DNA of 64,000 nt from Cryptomeria japonica (Eukaryota; Streptophyta; Pinopsida; Cupressales; Cupressaceae): NCBI RefSeq assembly GCF_030272615.1, contig NC_081406.1, positions 242,344,218 to 242,408,217 of the forward strand, in the 5' to 3' direction. Every line of letters starts with the position of its first letter. Positions within the stretch are counted from its first letter, which is position 1. Of the stretch, positions 47,381 to 58,914 are shown piece after piece. A model generated the notes under the pieces. It worked only from the letters and a program-made list of their open reading frames with translations, was not told the origin of the DNA and ran no database searches. The translations under genes were made by a program, and so were the position numbers.

Positions 47381-48312
47381 GATTGCCTTTCTATCCACAT
47401 ACTCAATATCAAACTCACTTAAGATCATGACCTATTTGATCAGTCTTCCTGTTACTACAGCTCTACTCAAAAGATATTTGAGTGGGTCAAAGCATGCAAT
47501 GAGATGAATCTTAAGACAAAGCATATAGTATCTAAGCTTTTGAGATGTAAAGATCGCTACCAAACATGCTTTCTCTATGGGATTTTAGTTAATTTCATAC
47601 CCTTTAAGTGTTCTACTAATGTAGTAGATAGCTCTCTCTTTCCCTTAGTCATCATGTTGTGTAAATAGATCTCCCAAAGATGAATTTGTCACTGAGATAT
47701 ATAGTAGCAAAGATTTGTTTAGTGTTGGTGGGAACAAGACTAGTATTGACAAGAGATAATATTTCAGTGCCTGGAATTCTTCTTGGCATTGATCTATCCA
47801 TTTAAAGGTTACACCTTTCCTGAGAAGGTATTGAAATGGTTGGCACTTGTCTGCTAATTGTGCAATGAAGCCTTGTATGCATTGTAACCTACCTTGCAAA
47901 ATTCTTAATTGTTTGACTGTGGATGGTGTTGGTATTTCAAGAATGGCCTTTACTTTTGAAAGATCTACCTCAATACCTCTATTAGAGATAATGAATCCTA
48001 ATAGATTTCCAACTGTAACACCAAACACACACTTCTTTGGATTAAGTCTAACTCTATATTGTAAAAATAATTCAACTATCTTGGTAATAACATCAAGGTG
48101 ATCATCTCTAGTTCTTGATTTTGTTAATATATTCATCAATATAATCCTCCATGATATCATGTATCATGTCATGGAACAATGTTTTCATATCCCTTTGATA
48201 AGTGGCACCGACATTCTTTAGACAAAATAGCATCACATTCCAACAGTATGTCCCCCATGGACAAGTAAATGTTGTCTTATGTTGGTCCTTTGGTGCAATT
48301 CTCATTTGGTTA
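47381..48312 (-). pseudogene. Tat-like reverse transcriptase and gypsy RNase H, truncated by Copia-3
   Basis: RT is recognised from NQMRIAPKDQHKTTFTCPWG, FCLKNVGATYQRDMKTLF and LNPKKCVFGVTVGNLLGFII. The catalytic YVDD is YIDE here (near 48140), so the second Asp is lost. It continues through KVKAILEIPTPSTVKQLR into RNase H (FTQHDD, KERAIYYISRTLKGYE, LSEFDIEYVDRKAIKGQ). The frame stops abruptly at 48312, just before NQMRIAP, where the Copia-3 LTR begins. The N-terminal half of the element should lie right of the window. Confidence 0.9.
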
Positions 48313-50213
48313 TGTTGAACACAATATGTAACTGAGAGGGGGAGGTGAATCAGTGATTTTAAATAATTTCTAACTATCTGTGTGCAACTAGTAAAGTAAG
48401 CAAAGCAATAATCAACAATCACACACAAGAATGCATCACATAACACTAGATGTATGAGGAAAACCCAATGTGGGAAAACCTCGGTGAGAAATGCTACTAG
48501 AGTCTGTTGCTCCAATCTAGCCTCACAATAACACAACAATATTACAAATATTTAGGGCACCAACCCAAGGAGAACCGACCCCTAATAGTTTATGGGCACC
48601 AACCCAAAGGAGCACCAACCCCAGTACCAAGAATGAAATACAATGAAATACAATGAAATACACTTATTACAATGAAAGTACTTTGTTAAAAATGGATTTT
48701 GTAACACCTCCAATGAATACACTCTACTGGTTATTCTGTCTCACTGCTTCTTTTTCAATCAGTTCACTATTCACTCACTCTAATCCCTTATCGGTCAGCC
48801 TCTGCCTTTCCTGATTTCCTTAGATTCTTACTCAACACTTTCTTCCTTTATGATGCCTTCTCACCGATTCAAATGTTGCCAATTCCCTTCAAAGATAATT
48901 TTGTGACCACTCATCAGTGACTCTGTCTCTTACCGGTTAAGCTCCTCTTACCGGTTAAATCCTTTTACTGATTCTTCTTTCAACACTTGGTCACTCTGAT
49001 CTTCTTCAGTTTACACTTGGTCACTCTGATCTTTTGTAGTTTAAACTTGTACTAATTCTTCTCTCACACTCACACTTTGTACTTCTGCATCTGGAATCAT
49101 CAACTCATGTCTTCAATTTGTATATTTATGCTTGGGATTTCCCACCAAAATGGAGATTCAAAATTCATGCCCTAGGGTATTCTCCACAGACCATGAGGCA
49201 TATCAGATCGGATCGGATCTTATCTCTGGGATTGACAGCCTTCAACTAATCTCCCATCATGGCCATTACTCATCCTTCCATTATATGTTTTCTATTTTTG
49301 GCAAGCACAACCCTACTTTCTGTCCATCACAATAAATGTTTCAACAGTTTCCTTCTCCAGTTCAATGGGATGATCAAGTGTCTTGCTTTGGTCAACTCAC
49401 TAAGAGTCGTCCTTCGATCTTCCTTGAGCCACAATCCTCTGCAACTCATCCCATGATTTTCAAGGTCTTCATTTAACGTCGACCAACTCTACAACTACCT
49501 CGTTTAAGCACTCTTCATTAACTACTATATGCTTGCCACCTAGAGTCCACATGTCTTCTTTTTTGGTATCCACCTCAACTCACTATGTTGGTTTGGGATC
49601 AGTCATCGACCAAAAACACACCATTGGTATTCCAACTATACTACCACTCTTCTTACCCTACCGATCATACAACAATCGATTAACTTTTGAGCCATACTCT
49701 TCTTTGTTCTACCGGTTGGATCACATTAGCCCGGTCACCAAACTTGCCAACTCACAATAGGTATCCAAGATGATTCACTATGTCCATGTCTTCTACACTT
49801 TGTTGCATACTGGTAGCCCTGTTTACTAGTTGACTCTATTGTTACCTTCATATTGATAACATACATGATAACATCATGCCAACATCATGCCAGTATTACT
49901 CAACTATATGTCATACACCAATCTCCATCTATATCTAGGTTGACATACTTACCGGTTGACTATACACCTCCTTGCATATTGGTGGTCATTATCCTTTTGT
50001 TGTCCCTTTTCTTTCTTACTAGTAGATAATTCGTTTGCCTACATACCAGTTGAATATACTTGTCTTACCTTTGTTTTCTCTTTACTTTCTTATGCATGCT
50101 TATCAGTAACCTCTCCTTCTTTCATCTTGCATGCACCTTGTATACTAGTAGCCATTCATACCGGTGACATGTTATACATACTAGTTGACATCAATGAAAA
50201 CACAATGCCAACA
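48313..50213 (-). repeat. Copia-3 3' LTR
   Basis: 1901 bp. The minus strand starts TGTTGGCATTGTGTTTTC at 50213 and ends ATTGTGTTCAACA at 48313. Related to the 3.3-kb LTR at 40252-43572. A small tandem array, three copies of AATGAAATAC, lies at 48632-48661. No coding region. Confidence 0.85.
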
Positions 50214-50519
50214 ATCCACCCCTTTGGCATTGATGCCAACAGACTCTATATTTATTTAACCAGTTCATTCTCTCCCTTTGAAAACAATGACAAAGGGTCA
50301 AGGAAATTCTTCATCTTAGTCATGTCTTTATTTAGTTCATTCTCCCTGGTTAGACTATGTATTCCCCCTCTTAGTGTTCTCAATCGGTACTGGTACACAA
50401 ATACGTGAATTCCCACTATGGCTAGCCTATTGTTCAAGAGATACAAATATGACTGTGAACTCCCCCTGAACCATAGATCTTCATACTCACTTAAGTGCAT
50501 GAAGTTGGTGACAATACTC
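50214..50519 (-). other. Copia-3 3' untranslated region and polypurine tract
   Basis: The minus strand reads GCCAAAGGGGTGGAT directly before the LTR start (50214-50228), the expected plus-strand primer. The remainder is non-coding up to the RNase H end. Confidence 0.75.
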
Positions 50520-51300
50520 CTAACTTGTGTCTCAGATACTCAAATGTTCTTATCGATAAAGGTTTGGTGAAGGTATCAGCCACTTGCTCACCTAAAGGGA
50601 CATATTCCACCTTAACTTCTTATTCTTCAACCTTCTCCCTGAGAAAATGATATTTGATGGCAATGTGCTTTATCCTTGAGTGCATAATCAAACTCTTGGA
50701 TATGTTGATTGCACTTGAATTATCACACTAGATGGAAATGGGGTCAGATATGTCTACCTGAATATCCTTGACAGCCTTCTTCATCCATGGCACTTGATAG
50801 AAACATGTAGCAACTACAATATATTCTGCCTCTATAGTGGATAGGGAGATGGAATCTTGCTTCTTTCTATGTCATGCAACCAACCGATTACCTAGGAAGA
50901 ATGTACCACCACTTGTGCTCTTTCGGTCATCAACTTATTGTGCCCAATATGCATCATGTAGGCCTGTAAGGTGAATTCACCTTTCTTATGATACCATAGT
51001 CCATAATCAAGTGTTCCTTGTAGGTACCTAAATATTCTTTTGATTGCATTCATGTGTGACTGTTTAGGTCCTGCTTAAAATCTTTCCACCATGCACACTG
51101 ACTACACTATATGTGGTCTAGAAGCAGTAAGATACAACAAACTCTGAATCATGTACCTATACAATGTTTGATCCACTACTGGTGATTCATCATTCTTTCT
51201 TAACTTGCAACTAGTCACCATGGGGATACTTACCAGTTTGTTGTCTTCCATCTAAAACCTCTTCAACATATCTCTGGCATGCTTGGGTTGAGAGATAAAT
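50520..51300 (-). pseudogene. Copia-3 RNase H remnant
   Basis: Readable pieces are VDDRKSTSGGTFFLGNRLVA, KKQDSISLSTIEAEYIVVAT, CDNSSAINISKSLIMHSRIK and FTKPLSIRTFEYLRHKLGVL. Catalytic Glu (IEAEY) and Asp (CDNS) are visible; the first Asp motif is lost in a degraded stretch. Stops and frame changes are frequent between 51000 and 51300. Confidence 0.85.
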
Positions 51301-51309
51301 ATTCCTTTG

Positions 51310-52010
51310 TCATGTCATGAAATCTGCAAACCAAGAAAATATTTCAATTCTCTGAATTGACATCTCAAACTCTGACTGCATTTGATCAGCAAACTCTTGA
51401 CACAAGGTATCCTTGTTGCCTCCAAAAATGATGTCATCCACATATACAACCACAATAATCATGTGGTTTCCATCTGCTTTAATGTATAGATTGTTTTTTG
51501 CACTCCCTTTTCTGAAACCTTGATTCTTTAGATACTTATCCAACCTTGAGTACCATGCTCTTGGAGCCTAATTCAAACCATACAATGCTTTCTTCAACTG
51601 GCATACAAAGGTTTCATCATCATGCAGTAGATAGTCTTTCAGTTGTTCCATGTATACTTCCTCTTCTAGATTTCCATTTAGGAAAGGAGATTTTACATCC
51701 ATTTGATAGACCTTGTATCCCTTGTACGTTGAAAAGGCTAGAAACATTCTAATGGCCTCAAGTCTAGAAACCAGTGCAAATGTTTCTTCAAAATATATTC
51801 CCTCTACTTGGGAATACCCTTTGCCCACCAACATTTCCTTATGCCTAATAATCTTACCTTCTTCATTCATCTTGTTTTGGTAGACCCACTTTGTGCCAAT
51901 GACATTCTTATCAACTGATCTAGGAACTAACTCCCAAGTTTTGATCTTTTCAATCTGCTACAGCTCTTCTTCCATTGCAACCATCCATTTTTCACTTTTG
52001 CTGGTCTCAT
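51310..52010 (-). pseudogene. Copia-3 reverse transcriptase
   Basis: Reads [40 protein letters not shown] with the first catalytic Asp, KALYGLN then a stop, APRAWYSRLDKYLKNQGF, and the canonical VVYVDDIIFGGNKD. The RT catalytic residues are intact; a stop at 51568-51570 and a frame change near 51330 break the product. Confidence 0.9.
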
Positions 52011-53195
52011 TGAATGTTTTGGGTTCCCTTTTAGTCATGAGGTAGAAATTGACCTATTCATTAGTCCAGACAAGTCTTCTTCTAGTCTGCACAACATCAT
52101 CCTTATTACCTATAATTTGATCTTTAAGATGATTTTTCTGCACATACCAATTGGGGGACTTGCTAGATGCTTCTTCCGGTTCACTATCAGATTGCACTTC
52201 ATCTTCGTCACTGGAATCATCATAGTAGTTGACTTGAGCATATCTCCCTTTAAGCAAATCTTCATCCACTCTTACATGCACACTCTCATTGACTCTTCTT
52301 AGTCTTTTATTGTAGCATTTGTAGGCCTTACTGTGAGTTGAGTAACCAAAGAAAATACCTTCATCACTTCTAGAATCAAAGCTACCTAAGTCATCCTGGT
52401 CTCTTTTGATGAAGCATTTACTCCCAAACACTTTGAAATACTTGACTGGTGGCTTTTGGTCATACCATAGTTCATAAGGTGTTATTGTGTTGTTTGTTCT
52501 CAATTGAACCCGATTCAAAGTATATATAGCAATTTGAACTGCTTTCTTCGATTATATATTTGGTATGTTTGCCTCATTTAGCATGGTTCTTGCCATCTCC
52601 TCGACTGTCATGTTTTTCCTTTCTACCACACCATTTTTTTGTGGTGTCCTTGGGGCTGAATATTGTCTTCTGATTCCATGCCTCTCACAGTAGTCTTCAA
52701 ACTCATTAGATGTGAATTCTCCACCCTGGTTTGATCTTAGACATTTTAGCTTGCATCCACTTTCCCTCTCAACCAGCTTCTGGAAAATATTGAATCTTTC
52801 AAAGGCCTGAGATTTGTCCTATAGGAAAGTGATTCATATCATTCTTGAGAAATCATCAATGAAGAGCATGAAGCATCTTTCACTAGCTCTGCTCTTGTTA
52901 TAGTTGGTCTACATAAATCAATGTGCACAAGGTCAAGTGGCCTTGAAGTATTATTCTCTTTGGTCTTGAAGATTACTTTAGTTTTCTTTCCTCTTGCACA
53001 TTCATCACAAAAAGTGCTTACTAATTTGATGGTCATCAGTATGTGTCTCACATAGCCTTTCTTGCTTACTTTGACCAGATTGTCAAATTTTATATGTCCT
53101 AATCTTCTATGCCATAGCCATCTCTCATCCACTTGTCCCATCATGCAATGGGACTCATAGTATTCCTTCAGATTGTACACATTTCCATCTATCAT
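52011..53195 (-). pseudogene. Copia-3 GAG-pre-integrase and integrase
   Basis: The HHCC domain is complete: WLWHRRLGHIKFDNL and CDECARGKK. The first catalytic Asp lies in LVHIDLCRP. The core between 52520 and 52840 is scrambled by stops and frame changes. The C-terminal region from 52518 is a clean 154-codon frame (TPYELWYDQKPPVKYFKVFG, CYNKRLRRVNESVHVRVDE) with an acidic linker DDSSDEDEVQSDSEPEEASS. Confidence 0.88.
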
Positions 53196-53337
53196 TTTTC
53201 CTTTTGCAACAATCTAACCAGTACTCTCTTTTCTTATCTGACAATCGGTAGAATCAAAGGTGAATTTATATCCTTTATCACACATATGACTCACACTTAT
53301 CAAATTATGCTTAAAAGCCTTCCACATAATATACATA

Positions 53338-53541
53338 CTATGCCTTCAATTTACCATTTATGTTTAGAGTACCTTTTCCTTTTATCTTGATGGAAGAGTT
53401 GTCCCCGAACCTTACTAAACCTCCATTCCAATATTCAAGCTTGATGAATTTCTTTTTGTCACTAGTCATGTGATTGGAACATCCATTGTCTACAACCCAC
53501 AAATTCCTTCTCTCTGCATGTAGATTTTTTTTCACAATCAA
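53338..53541 (-). pseudogene. Copia-3 aspartic protease remnant
   Basis: Reads NLWVVDNGCSNHMTSDKKKF followed by VRFGDNSSIKIKGKGTLNI. As in Copia-2 the active site is Asp-Asn-Gly instead of Asp-Ser-Gly. Placed between the zinc knuckles and the integrase as usual. Confidence 0.85.
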
Positions 53542-53544
53542 ACT

Positions 53545-53945
53545 TTATTCTTCCTTGTTCTTGTCCTTCTCAACCCAAACCGGTTGGTCTTCTTTCTTCT
53601 TATCTACTACAATTTCTTTCACCGATTTAGCCACTAGTTTTTGATCAGGGACAAACTTCTTTTGCTTGGTTGTTTTGAGTTTGCAATGTTTTGCAATGTG
53701 TCCAAACTCTTGACAATTATAGCATTTCACATTGACATTAAAAGATGAACCTTTAAAACTATTGTAGGACACCGATTGACTTCTCCTACATTCAAAACTC
53801 CTATGACCAACTCCACTGCACTGATAACAAACAACATCCATATCCTGGAATGCATTGAATGTATTTCTACTTGAAAAACCAACAAGGGCTTATCTATCAT
53901 ACTACAATCAGCAATTCTATGTCCAAACTTATTACACCGGTAGTA
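53545..53945 (-). pseudogene. Copia-3 tandem CCHC zinc knuckles
   Basis: Three closely spaced knuckles on the minus strand. The first (about 53904-53945) reads YYRCNKFGHRIADC with its first Cys changed to Tyr. The second (53788-53829) is CYQCSGVGHRSFEC and the third (53683-53724) CYNCQEFGHIAKHC, both intact CX2CX4HX4C. A basic Lys-rich stretch (KQKKFVPDQKLVAKSVKEIV) follows. Likely nucleic-acid binding in the gag or spacer region. Confidence 0.85.
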
Positions 53946-54840
53946 GTAGACATGGAGTTTAGGTACAAACTAGTCTTGTTGCTTTGCATTGGCAAATATT
54001 TGTCTCCTCGAGTGTCCTCTTCTCATGTTATGGACTTTTGTGAATCCTTCATTATCAACTTTGGTCTTCCATTTCGGATTAGCATTCCGATACATTGAGT
54101 GTGGCTTTCGGTTCATAGTTTGATCATACCAGTTTACAAGGTGGTTTCTTGCAGCCTCAGCATATGTCTTCTTCTTGGTGCCCTTGTTGACAGTAAAGTT
54201 TTGTGTTTCTTTGCTTTCACTTGAGGAGGAAAAATTTATCTCCTTACAGGATGTGTCTTTGCAATTTGAAATTTGTCCTTCAAATCCTAAGCCACTGATA
54301 TCTTTTGAGTGTTTTTGATTGATCGGCATCTTGTCCAAGGATTCATTGTTGCCCTCATACTTGCTTCTCATTTTCAATTCATCCTTACTCTTTTCAAGTT
54401 CCTTTCTGAGTTTTAAAATTTCTTCTTCCATATTTTGATGCTCCTTCTCCTTCTTCATCAAATCAGAGGATGTAACTTCACATATCCTCTTAGCCTCTTC
54501 CAACTGAAGTTTTAAATCTAAAATTATTTCATTTGACTCATCTAAGGATTGTTTCAAGATAACTTGTTCTTATATAGTATAATGCTTGACCTTCTTGATT
54601 TCTCTTCTTGTTTTACTCAACTCCTCTAGAGAGCTTATGAGCTCACCTTCTAGGTCCAATTCAGCTTCAATCTCTTCATAATCCTCATCTTCATCAACTG
54701 GTTCTTCTAGTGCCATAAAGAGACTAATTTCACTTTAATTTTCATGGAAGTCATCTTCTAATGCACTTTCTTCATTGGTAGCATCATCTTCAAAGGTATA
54801 TAGATTGTTCTGCTTCCGGTAGCTTCTTCTTCTTCTTTCT
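53946..54840 (-). pseudogene. Copia-3 coiled-coil spacer region
   Basis: A 195-codon clean frame (54557-53970) begins with heptad-like charged sequence LDLKLQLEEAKRICEV, EEEILKLRKELEKSKDELKM, then a Ser-rich segment NFSSSSESKETQNF. Further upstream, with a few stops, the acidic EEPVDEDEDYEEIEAELDLE and SSLEELSKTRREIKKVK continue the coiled coil. Long coiled-coil segments are known between gag and protease in some copia lineages such as SIRE/Maximus. Confidence 0.75.
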
Positions 54841-55253
54841 TTTTGGTAGACCTTCTTCTCTATATCCTTACCAGGGGATCTTCTAGAACTATTTTTCTCA
54901 TCTCCATCAGTTTCAACATAGGGATATTTAGAAGCAAAGTGTCATATTTTTCCATAGTTAAAACATTTGAAAGGCATTTTTCCTTTATACTTATCACATC
55001 CTCTTTTGAGATTTCTTGCAAAGCTTTCCACCTCTGTATCAAAGTATTTATTGGATTCTTTTTTCATGTTTTCTTCCTTACCCTTTTTGGTAGTGTTAAA
55101 AGCAGCCTCTTTCTTGGAAGTACTTTCACCGGTTGTAATCATCTCATAGGTAGTTAGGGAGCCAAATAACTCATCCATTGAGAAGTTTTTCAAATCCTTT
55201 GCTTCCTTTAAAGAAAAGACCTTTGTATAATACTTAGATGTGAGTGATCTAAG
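54841..55253 (-). pseudogene. Copia-3 gag, C-terminal part, cut by Copia-4
   Basis: Reads LRSLTSKYYTKVFSLKEAKD, FSMDELFGSLTTYEMITTGE and ESFARNLKRGCDKYKGKMPF, ending in a damaged knuckle KCFNYGKI with a stop. LRSLTSK begins exactly at 55253, where the Copia-4 LTR starts; upstream gag must lie beyond the window. Confidence 0.85.
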
Positions 55254-56770
55254 TGTTGGCATGATAACAGACAAGGAGAGATTGTTGGTATTTCAATAAG
55301 GATATCCAGAAGGTTGTTGATGATTATGGATATAACTGATTAAGGATGTTTACTCTCTTAATATTATTATTTTGTCATTGATGTCAAGAAATTGATTTTC
55401 TAATTTAGTATGATGTTGCCATATCTTAAAAAGTATGATTTGATGAGTATAAAGATGTCAGTAAAAGACACAGAAAGAATGTGATGAATAAGGAGAGAAA
55501 TAAGTTATTCAATGGGCAACTATTACCGAGTTAGACAATGATGAGATCATGATGTTTAGATTGTTTTGATATCCTACATATGTTATTGATTGTAAGGTTA
55601 ATACTATACCATGTTACCGAGCAAAGAACCTAGTTGGTAAACCCTAAGGAACCTAGTCGGTAAACTCTAAGGTTATCGCTATCGATTAATGAAAGCAGAA
55701 TGTCTAACGAGTGAAGTTTAGTATTTACCAAGTTGCAACCGAGTCGTAACAGAATGCATTGAATGAATAAAAGCATTATTTAATGAAGGAAGCTGATGAG
55801 CTGGCTATGATCGAATGATTGGTACGTCGTGCATGAAGTTTGTTAAAGAATATATGGCAAAGGAAAATCGGCAAGAAGCTCTATAGCTCAGATTGAACCG
55901 CAATACCCTAGCACAAGTTCCAACAAATGTATGCAAGTTCCAAGGCGGGGTACTACATTTTTCAAATGGAAGGATACATTGAACCTGGTCAAATTTTGAA
56001 GATCTGATGGCTATGATTGATCATGGGAAATGTGATCAAGGAGATTAAGCAGTTAGCAAATTGTTTATGAATAAGGAACTGTTGATAAACAATGTATGTG
56101 GCCAAGTGTATGCACAAGGATGCTACATAGTGATTACCGAGCATAGAAGCTTGAAGAACTATTTTAATAACAGAGTATAGAGCCCAGTAGATGGACAAGA
56201 TAATTCCTATTGTATCGAGTAACTAAGAATCTACTTTAGCATTTTAGATGTGAAGTTGCAGATAGATTTTTATTATTGTTATTTTGTAAAGTGATAGAAA
56301 ATCTCTTAATCGAGTGGACTTAACAGTCTTATTTGTAAAACCCTCTAGCAAGGTGACATTCTGATTGAGTGTTTGAAATCCTTTAACAAGGTCACTTCTA
56401 ACAAGGTGAAGATCCTAACAGATCTGAGGGAAATCCCTTAACCGGGTCACATCTAGCAATGTGTTTGTAATCTTTAATAGGATTTGCTTTTAACTGAGCA
56501 TACTCTAGAAGAGTATATTTCTTAGTGGGTTCGAAATCCCACAGTGGTTTTTCCCTATTTGGGTTTCCACGTTAAATCTAGTGTTATGAGTGTTATGATG
56601 TTTATATGCTTTTGAGTTTGCATGTTTAGCAGTTTTGGTCATATTACTGAAGTATATGTTATCGAGGTTGAATCTGTTGTTTTTATGGAAGATTAAGTTT
56701 GTATGATTCACCCCCCCTCTCATCTTGTTAGCTATTGGATCTATACTTACATTAAATATCAGAACAATCA
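55254..56770 (+). repeat. Copia-4 5' LTR
   Basis: 1517 bp, TGTTGGCATGATAAC to AGAACAATCA, directly followed by the PBS. A second TGTTGG preceded by AAGGAGAGAT occurs 29 bp inside (55283), imitating the polypurine-LTR junction. GATTCACCCCCCCTCTCATC lies near its end. No coding region. Confidence 0.9.
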
Positions 56771-56772
56771 AT

Positions 56773-56784
56773 TGGTATCAGAGC
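56773..56784 (+). other. Copia-4 primer-binding site
   Basis: TGGTATCAGAGC two bases after the LTR, identical to the Copia-2 site; expected pairing partner is initiator-Met tRNA. Confidence 0.92.
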
Positions 56785-56835
56785 TTTGGACTCTGGAAGA
56801 AAAAGTTTAAAGGTACTTGAGGCAAAGATCCAAAG

Positions 56836-57361
56836 ATGTATAAGAGAGATGCACCGAAGCTGAACAAGTCAAGTTTCTCTACATGGTAGAAAAGGATGAA
56901 GTTGCACCTATCAGGAGTTGGAAAATATGTTGTATATTATCAGGAGAATGATTTCATTACACCGAGCACCTATCCATTGACAATGGAAGAGATAAAGGCA
57001 AAGCAAGAACATATTCAAGCAATGATTGAAATAACATCTGCATTGACCGATTCAAAGTTTAATGATCTAGAAGGCTGCAATGATGCAAAGGCAATGTTGG
57101 ACAAGCTCATATCTGTGTATGGTGGAGATGAACATGTTCAAAGAGGAAAAGTGGATAGTCTAAGAGGACAACTTGAATCTATGAGGATGAATGAAGGTGA
57201 GAACATAACCCAGTACAGTACAAGACTAAAGGAGATTGTCAATCAAATCAAAGGAGCAGGTGGAACTATTGAAGAAAAGGATATAACAAGTAAGTTATTA
57301 AGAACCCTTCTACCGGCTTATGCAATCCAAGTATGTACAATCAATGAATTAAGGTCTATAC
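56836..57361 (+). pseudogene. Copia-4 gag, N-terminal part
   Basis: ATG at 56836 starts MYKRDAPKLNKSSFSTW, then a TAG stop, then KRMKLHLSGVGKYVVYYQEN in the same frame. The UBN2-type capsid region reads DAKAMLDKLISVYGGDEHVQ, KVDSLRGQLESMRMNEGENI, YSTRLKEIVNQIKGAGGTIE and KLLRTLLPAYAI, ending INELRSI. The frame resumes after the solo LTR with PNMPVSLDATIGKL, so only the TAG and the insertion break this half. Confidence 0.9.
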
Positions 57362-58909
57362 TGTTGGCATTATAACAGACAAGAAGAAGGTTGGCATTCC
57401 AATTACAATGAGAGATTGTTGGCATTTCAATAAGGATATTGAGAAGGTTGTTGATGACTATGGATATAACTAATTAAGGATGATTACTGTCTTAATATTA
57501 TTATTTTGTCATTGATGTCAAAGAAATTGATTTTCTAATTCAGTATGATGTTGCCATATCTTAAGAAGTATGATTTGATGAGTACAAAGATGTCGGTACA
57601 AGATACAGAATGAATGTGATGAATAAGGAGATAAGTTATTCAATGGGCAACTATTACTGAGTTAGACAATGATGAGATCATGATGTTTAGATTGTTTTGA
57701 TATCCTACATATGCTATTGTTTGAAAGGTTAATACTATACTATGTTACTGAGCAAAGAACCTAGTCGGTAAACCCTAAGGAACCCAGTCGGTAAACCCTA
57801 AGGTTATCGCTATCGGTTAATAAAGGCAGAATGTCTACTGAGTGAAGTTTAGTATTTACCAAGTTACAAACGAGCTATAATACAATGCATTAAATGTTTA
57901 CATGAGATATTTAATGAAGGAAGCTGATGAGCTGGAGCAAATTAAATGATTAGTAAGCCATGTATGAAGATTGTTAAAGAATCTATGGTAAAGAAAGATC
58001 GGCAGGAATATCTACAGCTCAGATTAAACCGCAATACCCTAACACAAGTTCCAAGGTGAAAATGCAAGTTCCAAGGTGGGGTAAAACATTTTCAGATTGA
58101 AGAATACATTGAGCCTGGACAAGATTGAAGATCTGATGGCTATGATTGATCATGGGAAATGTGATCAATGAGATTAAACGATTAGTAGATTGTTTATAAA
58201 TGGGAAACTGTTGATAAACAATGCATGCGGGCAAGTGGATGCATAGGGATGCTACATAGTGATTACCGAGCATAGAAGCTTGAAGATCTGTTAGAATAAC
58301 AGAGTATAGATGCCTAGTATATAGACAAGATTAGTTCTATGTCTAAATTGTATTGAACAAATAGAAATCTACTTTAGCATTTTTAGATGTGAAGTTGCAG
58401 ACATATCTTTATTACTGTTATTTTGAGAAGTAGCAGAAAATCTCTTAACCGAGTGGACTTAACAGTCTTATATGTAAATCCTCTAGCAAGGTAACATTCT
58501 TATTGAGTGTTTGAAATCCTTTAACAAGGTCACTTCTAACAAAGTGAAGATCCTAATAGATCTGAGGGAAATCCCTTAACCATGTCACATCTAGCAATGT
58601 GTTTGTAATCTTTAACAGGATTTGCTTTTAATCGAGCATACTCTAGGAGAGTATATTTCTTAGTGGGTCCGAAATCCCATAGTGGTTTTTCCCTATTTGG
58701 GTTTCCACGTTAAATATGGTGTTATGAGGTTTATATTGTTCATATACTTTTAAGTTTGCATGTTTGACACTTTTGGTTATATGATTGATATATGTTACCG
58801 AGGTTGAATCTGATGTTTTTATTGATGATTAAGTTTGTATGATTCACCCCGCTCCCTCTCATCTTGTTGGCTATTGGATCTGTACTTAGATTAAGTATCA
58901 AAACTATCA
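57362..58909 (+). repeat. Solo LTR of the Copia-4 family inside Copia-4 gag
   Basis: 1548 bp, TGTTGGCATTATAAC to AAAACTATCA, with flanks TATAC (57357-57361) and TGTAC (58910-58914), 4 of 5. Removing it restores RSIPNMPVS exactly. It matches both Copia-4 LTRs along its length but carries an extra segment near its start, so it is a separate insertion and not a product of LTR recombination within this element. Confidence 0.88.
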
Positions 58910-58914
58910 TGTAC

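Larger units (their letters stand above)
48313..55253 (-). mobile_element. Copia-3: Ty1/copia element with long gag, interrupted by Copia-4
   Basis: Only the 3' side is in the window: 3' LTR (48313-50213), polypurine tract, RNase H, RT, integrase, protease, zinc knuckles, coiled coil and part of gag up to 55253. Left flank is GGTTA (48308-48312). The 5' gag, PBS and 5' LTR must lie beyond Copia-4, right of 64000. It sits in the Tat-like RT. Coding parts are heavily broken. Confidence 0.85.
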
